Position numbers and translations under genes: made by a program. Positions 35,592-43,430 of a stretch of DNA of 43,584 bases are shown in pieces. A model generated the notes under the pieces. The model was not told the origin of the DNA. It ran no database searches and saw nothing but the letters and a program-made list of their open reading frames with translations. Numbering within the stretch: position 1 is the first letter of the stretch; each line of letters starts with the position of its first letter. The stretch is from B8-G4 sp033720735 (lineage in GTDB: Bacteria; Bacteroidota; Bacteroidia; Chitinophagales; Saprospiraceae). Where the stretch lies: contig JAWWBX010000002.1 of assembly GCA_033720735.1 (NCBI GenBank), forward strand, positions 1-43,584, in the 5' to 3' direction.

Positions 35592-38500
35592 ATTCACTAT
35601 TAGCATTCTATTGGTTGCTTGAGAATTCGTCGTCTTTACCGTGTAGATCAGCAGGCCGTTGGCCTTGATGTCGTTTGGCTGGATGTGAAACTCATGGTAT
35701 CCGGCCTCCACATCCTGCACTTGCTGGTGGAGCAACACACCGAATGCATCATACACCAGCAGTTGCACCGGACCGGCATCAGGTGTCACAAACGGGATCA
35801 CCGTCGAACCGGCAAACGGATTGGGCACGTTCTGGTACACTTTCAGCTTCGCCTCCCCAACCTGTTCGCGGTCAAACTTGAGATCGAGGGGCGCGATGGC
35901 GCCATCCGCCAGCGATCCTTCCTCCGGCGTAATGGCCGAGCCCAACTCGAACACCTCACTTACAGCTACCCGATCCAGGGCGCGCACTCTCAACGTAAAG
36001 AGTTGATCAGCGTCGGCACCGGGCACCTCAAGGGTGTGCCAGCTAAACGGCAGGACGCCTTCATCCAGCCGGGTGTCGTTCCACTGCCGGTCACGGGTCC
36101 TGTCGCCAGGTTCCACTGCCAGTACCTGCAGGCGGGACGGGTCCCAGGTCAGCGTAAACTGCATCGTTCCGATGGCGTTGAGCTGATCAGCCTTCACAAC
36201 CACCGTATGCTCCTCTCCCGGCGCCAGATCAACGTCACGCATGGTCAGCTCAATACTTTCCATTCTGCCAGACTGCACTCCGTCCGCACTACCGGAATTT
36301 ACCTGTGACGACGACTCGTTGACGTCGCCGACCTTGATGCCAACAAAGTCAACATTGAGCATGTCGGTCATGAACGGATCGATCTCGTAGCTTTCCGGGA
36401 AACTCTGCTGCAGCGGGTCCTGACCGTCGGGGAAGACATAGTCGGCATCCACGAATCGCCAGGACGTGTTGCTAGGCAGCTCATCAATCAACCCCAGGAT
36501 CAGCTTCTTCAATTCGAGAATATCCACGGCTGAAATCGATCCGGATCTGTTGGCATCTGCAGCGATCACCTTGTAGGGCGATTCGAGCAGCTCAATGCCC
36601 AGCAGATGCTTCTGGATCTTGATCAGGTCGATCGTTGACACACCTTGTTTGTGGTTGGCGTCCAGCACCGGTTCGACGGAGTAGCTGCCGCCAAACGGCA
36701 TGGCCGGAAACGCGTAGCTGCCCGCGTCCGTATACTCCGGATTGAGTCCGCTGCCATGCAGCTGGATCATGACGTCACTCATCTGCATGGTCCCTGAACT
36801 CGTGACCATACCGGCGATCGTGCCTGACAGGTCATCCGTCGTACACGTCCCTGAATGATCTACCACAGTGACCATGACCGTGCAGAAATCCCACAGACCA
36901 TTCTCGTCGATCACGTACATCGGGACAGCGTTGGTACCGATATCGTCACAGTCGAATGTCATGGATTGCTGAAGGCCCAGAGAGTCAAAGGCAAACGAGA
37001 CAGCATATCCGCAGTCGTGATAGCTGCTCGCGTCCAGGTCGCTTGCCCAGATCGTGGCCATCGCGTTGTTGCCCATGGGAGTCAGCGTGGTGGTCACATG
37101 CTGGCACACCGGAGTCGGGGTCTTGCACGAGATCATGGTGATGAAGCTCTCCTCCGTCGTCATGTTCCCGCAGAGGTCCTCAATCGTGAACAGCACGCGA
37201 TGGGTTCCCAGCGGGAGTTGCGTGGCGTATTCAATCGCGTTGCCCGTACCTGCCGGTGAAATATCATCAAAGCTGCCGTTGTCGTCCCAGTCGATGCGGA
37301 TGCGCCATTTCAACACCTCTTCGTCCGTACAATCATCGGAACCAGTTGCATTCAATACGACATTGCCTGGTCCGCAACCCGGGTCGTCCGTACAGATGGT
37401 CTGATCAGGCGTGCGGGTCAGGATCTCCGGTGGCACTGTATTGTGCACCTTGATCACCTGTACATCCGTCCAGAGACCGACCGTCTGCCCGTTGTTGCTC
37501 TCAAACTGACACCAGTCGATCACCGACCAAGTCCGCAGGATCTTGAAACAGGCTTCACTGCTGTTTGAAAAATCATAGACGACATCGTCATAGGTAAAAG
37601 TCACGAGGTCGCAACCATCGGACGAGAGCACCGGCTCGTTGTACGGATAGGTCAGGTCGTCGGGATCCAGTTGATCGACCATGCAGATATCGGTCGTCGT
37701 GAAATCATCAGGCCAGTCAATGTCCTCCTCGGAAAAAGGATCGAAATTGACAAAGGTGATCCATTGCTGGCACGATGCCGACAGACCACCATTGTCTGTC
37801 GTGGTGAACGTGCGCAGAATATGACCAGTACCGCAGACCGAATCCACGTTGATCGATGGCAGTTCCTCGATGGTCATCGAGCAGTTGTCTGAGGCGAGCC
37901 CGTCGAGACCGATGCAGGTAAGTCCGATCGTATTCGGATTGCCCGGATCATCAATGCAGATCTCCTCGCGGTCGGCCGGGTCATCGGCGACGCTTCCAAA
38001 GACCGACAGATTATCGGGGTCAAACGGGAATTCACATGAAACGGTCAGATCAGTAGGACACTCGATCTCGGGTGCGATCTTGTCCTGCACCTCTACCCGC
38101 ACCATGCACTCAACCCAGTGACCTTCCAAATGATCATCAGAAACAATACCCGGATCCGGCTCGTGCTCATAGACACGCAGGACGACCATGATCTCATTGT
38201 TGGGAATGTCCTCGCAGCAGAATTTGACAACATCGTCAAACTGATACTGATCATTGCCATTGGCAAAGCAGTCGTACCCGTCGGGTGCGTCCATGCGCCG
38301 TGCCTTGAAGAAGACGAAGCCGCAGTTGTCGCTGCTCCCGCCATCGAACGCTTCTGCCGGGATCTGGGTCATCCCCATGGCATCCACCGGCACCGCCATC
38401 GACTGATTGCAGATTGCCGAAGGCAGCTCCAGGTCCTGGATGGTGATGTGCTGAAGGCCAAGCGTCGTTTGCCCACAGGCATCCACCGCGGCCCAGCAAC

Positions 38501-40430
38501 GATCGATATCGGTCGGCCAGAAGACGCCCGGTGGCGGCTCATTGGCACAGGTAAATACAAAGAAATCAATGACCGTGGTGGCAGCTGATCCGAAGATGCA
38601 GTCGACCGAGTTGGCATCAAACGCGAAGATATCTCCCTCATTGACCAGCACCTGGGCCATCCCGCTCTGCATATCGGGTCCGCCATTATCTGTAAGCTGA
38701 TTGAATGTGCCGTTGAGACTGTACCCAAACGGATCCCAGAAAGGCCCGTCCGAATCTGAGGTGATATAGCTCCATCCAAAGACCAGTTTGCCGTCTTCCG
38801 GGACCACGATACTGTATGTAGTCGATTGTCCTCCTCCACAAGCTGAGCCATTCGGAGAAGTCAGCACCACACCTCCGTTCACAACGACCGAGCCACCGTT
38901 GGGGGCTGAGGCGGCCCAGTTGCCAGGGGCGTAGGCATCTACAAAGCCCTCCGTGGCACAGTAGAAGTCGGTATAGCTCACAGTAGGTTGTCCGCAATTG
39001 TCGATGCCAATGGCCTGCCCTGAAATACCGGGATCCGTATCACTCGGGCATTCCACGGTGATGTCAGCTGGTACAAACAAGGTCGGCGGTTCGGTATCCT
39101 CCAGATAAATGTACTGGGTGCAGGTGGCCACGTTGCCACAATCGTCGATGGCGGTATACGTGCGCACGATACGGGCCGGACATTCGTTGGAGGGCGCAGA
39201 GTCTGCAAACGTGACTGGCACTTTCTCACAAGTCGGCTCAACGAGGCATTCACAGCATTCGGGTTCGTCAAGTGCCGCAGCAGCACAGATCGCATCCCAC
39301 TCCACATCGCAGCAGAAAGGATCGGCTGCGCAAATCGCCGCTTCACACTCCGGATCTGCAGCAAAGCCAGGCGTCCCCTGTGGCTGATCGCAATAGTCTC
39401 CACAAGTCGGTGTTTCCAGACAACCACAACAGGCAGGCTCTGATGCTGCTGCAGCGGCGCAAAGACCATCCCACACGACATCGCAGCAGAAAGGATCGGC
39501 AGCACAGATCGCCGCTTCACATCCGGGATCCGAAGGAAAGCCGGGCGTACTTTGTCCCTGATCACAATTTGGTTCGGGAAAGAAACAGGCATCAATTGCG
39601 CTGGTGATCGCCGCAGGCGGAAGTGGATCAGAGCATGCAACGGTAACGTCTGCCGGGCAGCTGAGCTGCGGTGGGGAGAAATCCACGACGGTAATTGTCT
39701 GAATGCAAGTGGCGACGTTCTCACACGCGTCCTCCGCGATCCAGGTGCGGTCTATGGTCCCGGCCCCTGTACAGCTTCCTTGGGTAAATTGGTCGACATA
39801 TGTTAATTCATACGTCGGCGCCACGAAACCGGAGCCAGCGCTGGAAATCGACCAGCCATAGTCCATTGTCTGCAAAGTGCCAACTGTTGAGGAAACGAGC
39901 ACATACGTGCCCGGAGCCAACAAGTTGGTCATCACCAGCGGATTGGATCCGGGGCCGCTATTGTCGTCACCAGTGATGAAGCGATCGCACGGTGCGATCG
40001 GGTCGAAGAACTCGGTGTAGATCCCCGCCATGCCATCACCCGAGAAATTACCCGTAAAGGTATACGTGTCGGTTTCGCTCACCACGAACCGCCAGGCATC
40101 GTAATACTTGTCATTGGGTGTCGTCGAACACGTGCCCCCGTTGGAAGTATAAAAACGAGCGACCGGATCATCCGTTGTGAGCGACCCGGAGAGCGTATCA
40201 GTGGACAACACGACACACAGCGATCCGGAAGGTGTGGCAATCCCGGTATTGGTCACCGAGGGCGGCGTAGTACAATTGATCACCTGGTTAGGCGGACACT
40301 CAATCATCAAGGGCTGTTGAGCCAAGCCCTCCGCAAGGAAGAGGCCGGTCAGCAGACAGATGATCGTGGTTGTGGTTCTGATAATCCGATGGAGTGGTTC
40401 CAAGCACCGGAAATCGTACATCGTTCTCAT
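35586..40430 (-). CDS. Giant HYR/Cys-rich/dockerin/cohesin-like T9SS surface protein (1614 aa)
   Basis: A secreted mosaic protein. The signal is at about 1-38 (a Met at residue 4 is also possible). An HYR module (ECPPNQVINC) is interrupted by a PPC-like beta domain (about 63-203, YDAWRFVVSETDTYTF ... LLAPGTYVLVSS). A second HYR is interrupted by two 58-residue cysteine-rich units (289-404, DPFCCDVVWDGLC). A third is interrupted by a jelly-roll-like insert (about 493-630, YAPGNWAASAP, FWDPFGYSLNG). Further HYR modules follow with CFKILRTWSVIDWCQF. About 1255-1313 is the dockerin-like pair (GVSTIDLIKIQKHLLG; ADANRSGSISAVDI), then SWRFVDA and DFVGIKVGDVN. A cohesin-like sandwich (about 1389-1517) and a T9SS domain (1532-1614, NVPNPFAGST ... 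NRMLIVNE) complete it. It starts an AT-rich-promoter unit that may read into the 2164-aa gene. Confidence 0.88.
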   Translation of the reverse strand: MRTMYDFRCLEPLHRIIRTTTTIICLLTGLFLAEGLAQQPLMIECPPNQVINCTTPPSVTNTGIATPSGSLCVVLSTDTLSGSLTTDDPVARFYTSNGGTCSTTPNDKYYDAWRFVVSETDTYTFTGNFSGDGMAGIYTEFFDPIAPCDRFITGDDNSGPGSNPLVMTNLLAPGTYVLVSSTVGTLQTMDYGWSISSAGSGFVAPTYELTYVDQFTQGSCTGAGTIDRTWIAEDACENVATCIQTITVVDFSPPQLSCPADVTVACSDPLPPAAITSAIDACFFPEPNCDQGQSTPGFPSDPGCEAAICAADPFCCDVVWDGLCAAAAASEPACCGCLETPTCGDYCDQPQGTPGFAADPECEAAICAADPFCCDVEWDAICAAAALDEPECCECLVEPTCEKVPVTFADSAPSNECPARIVRTYTAIDDCGNVATCTQYIYLEDTEPPTLFVPADITVECPSDTDPGISGQAIGIDNCGQPTVSYTDFYCATEGFVDAYAPGNWAASAPNGGSVVVNGGVVLTSPNGSACGGGQSTTYSIVVPEDGKLVFGWSYITSDSDGPFWDPFGYSLNGTFNQLTDNGGPDMQSGMAQVLVNEGDIFAFDANSVDCIFGSAATTVIDFFVFTCANEPPPGVFWPTDIDRCWAAVDACGQTTLGLQHITIQDLELPSAICNQSMAVPVDAMGMTQIPAEAFDGGSSDNCGFVFFKARRMDAPDGYDCFANGNDQYQFDDVVKFCCEDIPNNEIMVVLRVYEHEPDPGIVSDDHLEGHWVECMVRVEVQDKIAPEIECPTDLTVSCEFPFDPDNLSVFGSVADDPADREEICIDDPGNPNTIGLTCIGLDGLASDNCSMTIEELPSINVDSVCGTGHILRTFTTTDNGGLSASCQQWITFVNFDPFSEEDIDWPDDFTTTDICMVDQLDPDDLTYPYNEPVLSSDGCDLVTFTYDDVVYDFSNSSEACFKILRTWSVIDWCQFESNNGQTVGLWTDVQVIKVHNTVPPEILTRTPDQTICTDDPGCGPGNVVLNATGSDDCTDEEVLKWRIRIDWDDNGSFDDISPAGTGNAIEYATQLPLGTHRVLFTIEDLCGNMTTEESFITMISCKTPTPVCQHVTTTLTPMGNNAMATIWASDLDASSYHDCGYAVSFAFDSLGLQQSMTFDCDDIGTNAVPMYVIDENGLWDFCTVMVTVVDHSGTCTTDDLSGTIAGMVTSSGTMQMSDVMIQLHGSGLNPEYTDAGSYAFPAMPFGGSYSVEPVLDANHKQGVSTIDLIKIQKHLLGIELLESPYKVIAADANRSGSISAVDILELKKLILGLIDELPSNTSWRFVDADYVFPDGQDPLQQSFPESYEIDPFMTDMLNVDFVGIKVGDVNESSSQVNSGSADGVQSGRMESIELTMRDVDLAPGEEHTVVVKADQLNAIGTMQFTLTWDPSRLQVLAVEPGDRTRDRQWNDTRLDEGVLPFSWHTLEVPGADADQLFTLRVRALDRVAVSEVFELGSAITPEEGSLADGAIAPLDLKFDREQVGEAKLKVYQNVPNPFAGSTVIPFVTPDAGPVQLLVYDAFGVLLHQQVQDVEAGYHEFHIQPNDIKANGLLIYTVKTTNSQATNRMLIVNE
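39219..39566 (-). repeat. Two tandem 58-residue cysteine-rich units
   Basis: Two copies of 174 bases each. Every unit has ten cysteines in the same places and the core ICAADPFCCDVxWDxxC followed by EPxCCxCL. Nucleotide identity is high; for example TCGCAGCAGAAAGGATCGGC is at both 39307 and 39481. Similar DPFCCDxxWDxxC motifs occur in secreted proteins of other marine bacteria (general knowledge). It is inserted between strands of an HYR module. Confidence 0.88.
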
Positions 40431-40555
40431 GAGAGATTGTTTTGATTGAAGAATGCACTGTTTCGTTGCTGCTTTTGGGAGGGAACCGTGTTCAGATCAA
40501 ATATTACATATAATTATAAAGTATAAATTAATCTTTTACATATAGATACACATTG

Positions 40556-40582
40556 CAAATATATATAATATGTTACTAGCAA
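40556..40582 (-). promoter_or_regulatory. Candidate promoter of the 1614-aa gene
   Basis: The -7 box TATATTTG (40556-40563) has a TTG at 40580-40582, a 16-base spacer, in a 120-base stretch made almost entirely of A and T. The leader to the ATG at 40430 is about 120 bases. The intergenic 40431-40651 holds nothing else recognisable. Confidence 0.55.
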
Positions 40583-40651
40583 GTGATCCTCAGCTTCTAT
40601 ATTGTTTTAACATATTATTAAATTCACTAATGTGTATGCGCCTGCTGAGGA

Positions 40652-40690
40652 ATGCCATGCCCCCAAAACTTCTTTTGGAAGGCATGGCAT
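40652..40690 (-). terminator. Long hairpin after the 821-aa gene
   Basis: ATGCCATGCC (40652-40661) pairs with GGCATGGCAT (40681-40690), and CCAAAA with TTTTGG inside, giving about 16 bp and a 4-base loop. It starts 29 bases after the stop. No U-tract follows on the minus strand, so it may protect the 3' end or act as a Rho-assisted stop instead of a classical terminator. Confidence 0.6.
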
Positions 40691-40718
40691 CAGTTCGTTC
40701 TCAAATCGTTTCCCGGCG

Positions 40719-43184
40719 TCAATGATCGTCCATGATCACGATGCGGGTGGTTGCTGTTTGCTGTGCGGATGAGATCCGGCAGAGCAACATGCCTCTGGCC
40801 CCGATCTCGCGCGCGTCAAGTGCAATGTCCTGCACGCCCGCTACTCCTTGCCAGGTGGACTGGAAGACGTTTCGTCCACCTGTATCGAATACCTCGATCA
40901 GCAATTCTTCAGCCTGATCGAGTTGCACAGGGATCAGGGTGGTCGTGCTGAATGGATTGGGATAGTTGCTGCCGATGATCAGCCCGGATGGTACATCATT
41001 GCCACCGGGCCCGGTACCGGAAGTGGTGAAATGCAGTTGCAGATCCATTTGCTCGTACTGCGCGTTGTAGGCCATGGCGGGCGTGGGATCTCCAACAACC
41101 TCCAGGACCTCCGACGTGCGCAGGGCTTCTTTGGCACGCAGCGACACCGTCACGAGTCTTGCATGATCAGTGCCGGCAGTTTCGAGATCGAACCAGGCTG
41201 TGGTGAACGTGCCTTGATCCAACTGTCCAATGCCAAAATTTGACAACTCCATCCCAGGCAGGTCTCCCGGACGAATTGCCAGGATTTCAGCGAGCTGATC
41301 TTCTACTGAGACTGAAAATTGATACGCGAAGACATTCGCTATGTCTGAGGAGGTGAGTGTGATCTCGAACTCCTCCCCGGCATCCACTTTCGCGCTCGTG
41401 GCAGCTGCCATGATATCAAGTATCGGACGGCTCCGTGTTTCAATTGTCGCCAGATCGTCATCGGTCGCGTCGCCACTCAGATCTCCCAGTTTGATCCCGA
41501 CAAAATCGAGTCCCGTCATGTCTGAAGTGAGTTGATCGATCAGGTAAGATTCCGGCACCGGCTGTGAGAGCGGATTGACCGTATCAAAATCGAAGGATGC
41601 GTCAACAAACTTCCACGAAGTCGCGGCCGGCTCGTTGAAGTGATTGCGCAGGATCAGATCCTTGAGCATGAGCAGATCATTGACCGAGATCCAGCCAGAG
41701 CCGTCGAGATCAGCTGCGACATGGAGATATGGATCGTTGAGTGTCTCAACTCCGAGGATATGCTTCAGCAGGATCACCAGATCCAGCGTAGTAATGCCAG
41801 TCATGTCGTTGTTTGCCAGTTCTGGCTTCACGGTATAGGCATGCCCAAACGGCACCACATCAAAGGTGTAAGAGCCATTGGGATCGGTCATGACATGCTG
41901 ATCCATCTCCTGGATGGTTACCTCTACATCGTCCATCATCACGCCTGATGCCGAATGCACGACGCCTCCGATAATACCATCCGATGGCGGGCACATATCC
42001 ATATTGTCCTGAACACGCACGACGGTGTTGCAGTATTGGGAATTGCCTGCCTGGTCGGTCACATACATCTGGACCGGTGTTTCACCGAGATCGGCGCAGG
42101 TTACCCGACTCGGAACCATTTCAAAAGTCAGGTGCTCACGCGGCGTACAATTGTCAAAGCTTCCTTTATCGAAGAAGTGTGGTTGCAGGTCCATGTAGTA
42201 TCCATCGGGCATCGCCATCAGGGAAACCGAGATCCCGTAGTAGCAGATCGGCGTCGGTTTCTTCATATCTGTGACGGTGATATAGACACTGCAGGTCGTC
42301 TTGCCACCGCATCCGTCATCGGCCGTAAAGACCACCTTGGTCGTGCCGAGAGGATAGAATCCGCTGGCATCAGCTCCATTGCTGTAGGCATACGGCGAGT
42401 GGTTGGTGATCGTCACACCTGCTCCACAATCCGACGCCCCGGTGACCAACGGCAGGTCTACATGCCCTCCAGTGCAATCCGCTCCAGCCGAGACTGTCGT
42501 GTCTGAAAAGCAGTAGATGACCGGTGGGTTTTCGGGCTTGATCTTGATGAGCTGTGTGTGCTCCCAGATACCCTGTGGGTAATAGGCGTTGGGATCGTAC
42601 AAACACCAGTCGATCACTGTCCATTTGCGCAGGATCTTGATACATGCCGGCGGGTTGATCTCAAAGACCATGTCGTCATAATTCATCATGATCTGTGAGC
42701 CACAACTGCTACCGTATGTATTTACGACCGGTCTGTCGTAGGGCGGTGGCAACTCGTTGGGACTGACCGGCGGATCAGGATCACAGGTGTTGATGATGTA
42801 GTCCAGGGGCCACGTGATATTGGCGTAGCCGCTGCCGCCAACGTAAATGATCTGTGAACAGGAGTAGGCGGTTCCGGCGTAGTCATAGGCGACCCATGTC
42901 CGCACGATCGTTCCGGTACCACAGCTATTGAGGTTGTACACCTCCGATTCAGGTGGGCCTGCCGGTTGTGGTGAACCGTATCCATAAATGGTTGCGGTGC
43001 CGTAGATGGACAAATCCCCGATCTCATCATCACAGTTGATGGTGACGTCGGGTGGGCACTCAATGTGGAAGACAGGTGCCTCCCGGGCTTGCATGCTGAA
43101 GGCCAGGCATAACGCCAGGATGACAACGCAAGGACGTGACAGGTGGCGAAAAGGGTGAGACCACTGAGTAAGGATCCTTGACAT
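40719..43184 (-). CDS. HYR/dockerin/cohesin-like T9SS surface protein (821 aa)
   Basis: The smallest complete member of the array. Signal peptide at about 1-33 (ending MQAREA). HYR modules (about 38-400) include HIECPPDVTINCDDEIGD, CIKILRKWTVIDWCLYD and FTADDGCGGKTTCSVYITV. A carboxypeptidase-regulatory-like module covers about 405-450 (IIGGVVHSASGVMMDD ... GSYTFDVVPFG). The dockerin-like pair covers about 456-515 (MTGITTLDLVILLKHILG; ADLDGSGWISVNDL), then SWKFVDA and DFVGIKLGDLSG. A cohesin-like sandwich (about 586-718, AGEEFEITL ... AYQFSVSVEDQLAEIL) and a T9SS domain (738-821, NYPNPFSTTT ... RIVIMDDH) follow. It keeps the full C-terminal toolkit with a minimal repeat region, so it may represent the basic unit of the family. 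No enzyme domain; expected at the surface. Confidence 0.88.
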   Translation of the reverse strand: MSRILTQWSHPFRHLSRPCVVILALCLAFSMQAREAPVFHIECPPDVTINCDDEIGDLSIYGTATIYGYGSPQPAGPPESEVYNLNSCGTGTIVRTWVAYDYAGTAYSCSQIIYVGGSGYANITWPLDYIINTCDPDPPVSPNELPPPYDRPVVNTYGSSCGSQIMMNYDDMVFEINPPACIKILRKWTVIDWCLYDPNAYYPQGIWEHTQLIKIKPENPPVIYCFSDTTVSAGADCTGGHVDLPLVTGASDCGAGVTITNHSPYAYSNGADASGFYPLGTTKVVFTADDGCGGKTTCSVYITVTDMKKPTPICYYGISVSLMAMPDGYYMDLQPHFFDKGSFDNCTPREHLTFEMVPSRVTCADLGETPVQMYVTDQAGNSQYCNTVVRVQDNMDMCPPSDGIIGGVVHSASGVMMDDVEVTIQEMDQHVMTDPNGSYTFDVVPFGHAYTVKPELANNDMTGITTLDLVILLKHILGVETLNDPYLHVAADLDGSGWISVNDLLMLKDLILRNHFNEPAATSWKFVDASFDFDTVNPLSQPVPESYLIDQLTSDMTGLDFVGIKLGDLSGDATDDDLATIETRSRPILDIMAAATSAKVDAGEEFEITLTSSDIANVFAYQFSVSVEDQLAEILAIRPGDLPGMELSNFGIGQLDQGTFTTAWFDLETAGTDHARLVTVSLRAKEALRTSEVLEVVGDPTPAMAYNAQYEQMDLQLHFTTSGTGPGGNDVPSGLIIGSNYPNPFSTTTLIPVQLDQAEELLIEVFDTGGRNVFQSTWQGVAGVQDIALDAREIGARGMLLCRISSAQQTATTRIVIMDDH

Positions 43185-43285
43185 GACTGTATGTTATTAA
43201 TGTGAATAATCAAACACACAGTAAGTCCTGGCTACCCGTCTTGGAAATTCAGTGGTATGGTCAGCTCACGCTGAACATATTATAA

Positions 43286-43316
43286 CAAATATATATATGT
43301 AATGGAGGATTCAAAA
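43286..43316 (-). promoter_or_regulatory. Promoter of the 821-aa gene
   Basis: The -7 box TATATTTG (43286-43293) and a -33 TTTTTG (43312 onwards) are separated by 18 bases, the best match to the Bacteroidota promoter in the window. The leader is about 95 bases and contains a small TCAGC/GCTGA hairpin at 43261-43274. Confidence 0.65.
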
Positions 43317-43340
43317 ATAAACGGAAGGAAATATTTCGTT

Positions 43341-43380
43341 AAAAAAGAAAGCCCCCTCTCATCCGCAGATGAGAAGAGGC
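43341..43380 (-). terminator. Terminator of the gene cut by the right edge
   Basis: GCCCCCTCTCATC and GATGAGAAGAGGC (43351-43380) form a long stem with loop CGCA and a mismatch. The minus strand then gives TTTCTTTTTT. It is preceded by GTTTTTGGGATGG, as in the terminator of the 1385-aa gene. Confidence 0.87.
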
Positions 43381-43399
43381 CATCCCAAAAACCGATTTT

Positions 43400-43422
43400 A
43401 ACTTCGCTATGCAGGCGAAGTT
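43400..43422. repeat. Inverted repeat after the partial gene
   Basis: AACTTCGC (43400-43407) and GCGAAGTT (43415-43422) are perfect 8-bp arms with a 7-base loop, between the stop codon at 43431 and the terminator. The ACTTCGCTATGC part also occurs in the hairpin at 7616-7649. Confidence 0.6.
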
Positions 43423-43430
43423 GATGGTGA

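Noticed and set aside
24337..43184. Interpretation of the giant genes as a cellulosome
   Set aside because: No glycoside hydrolase, carbohydrate esterase or multi-cohesin scaffoldin is present; each chain has one cohesin-like and one dockerin-like module, so only the fold relation is claimed.
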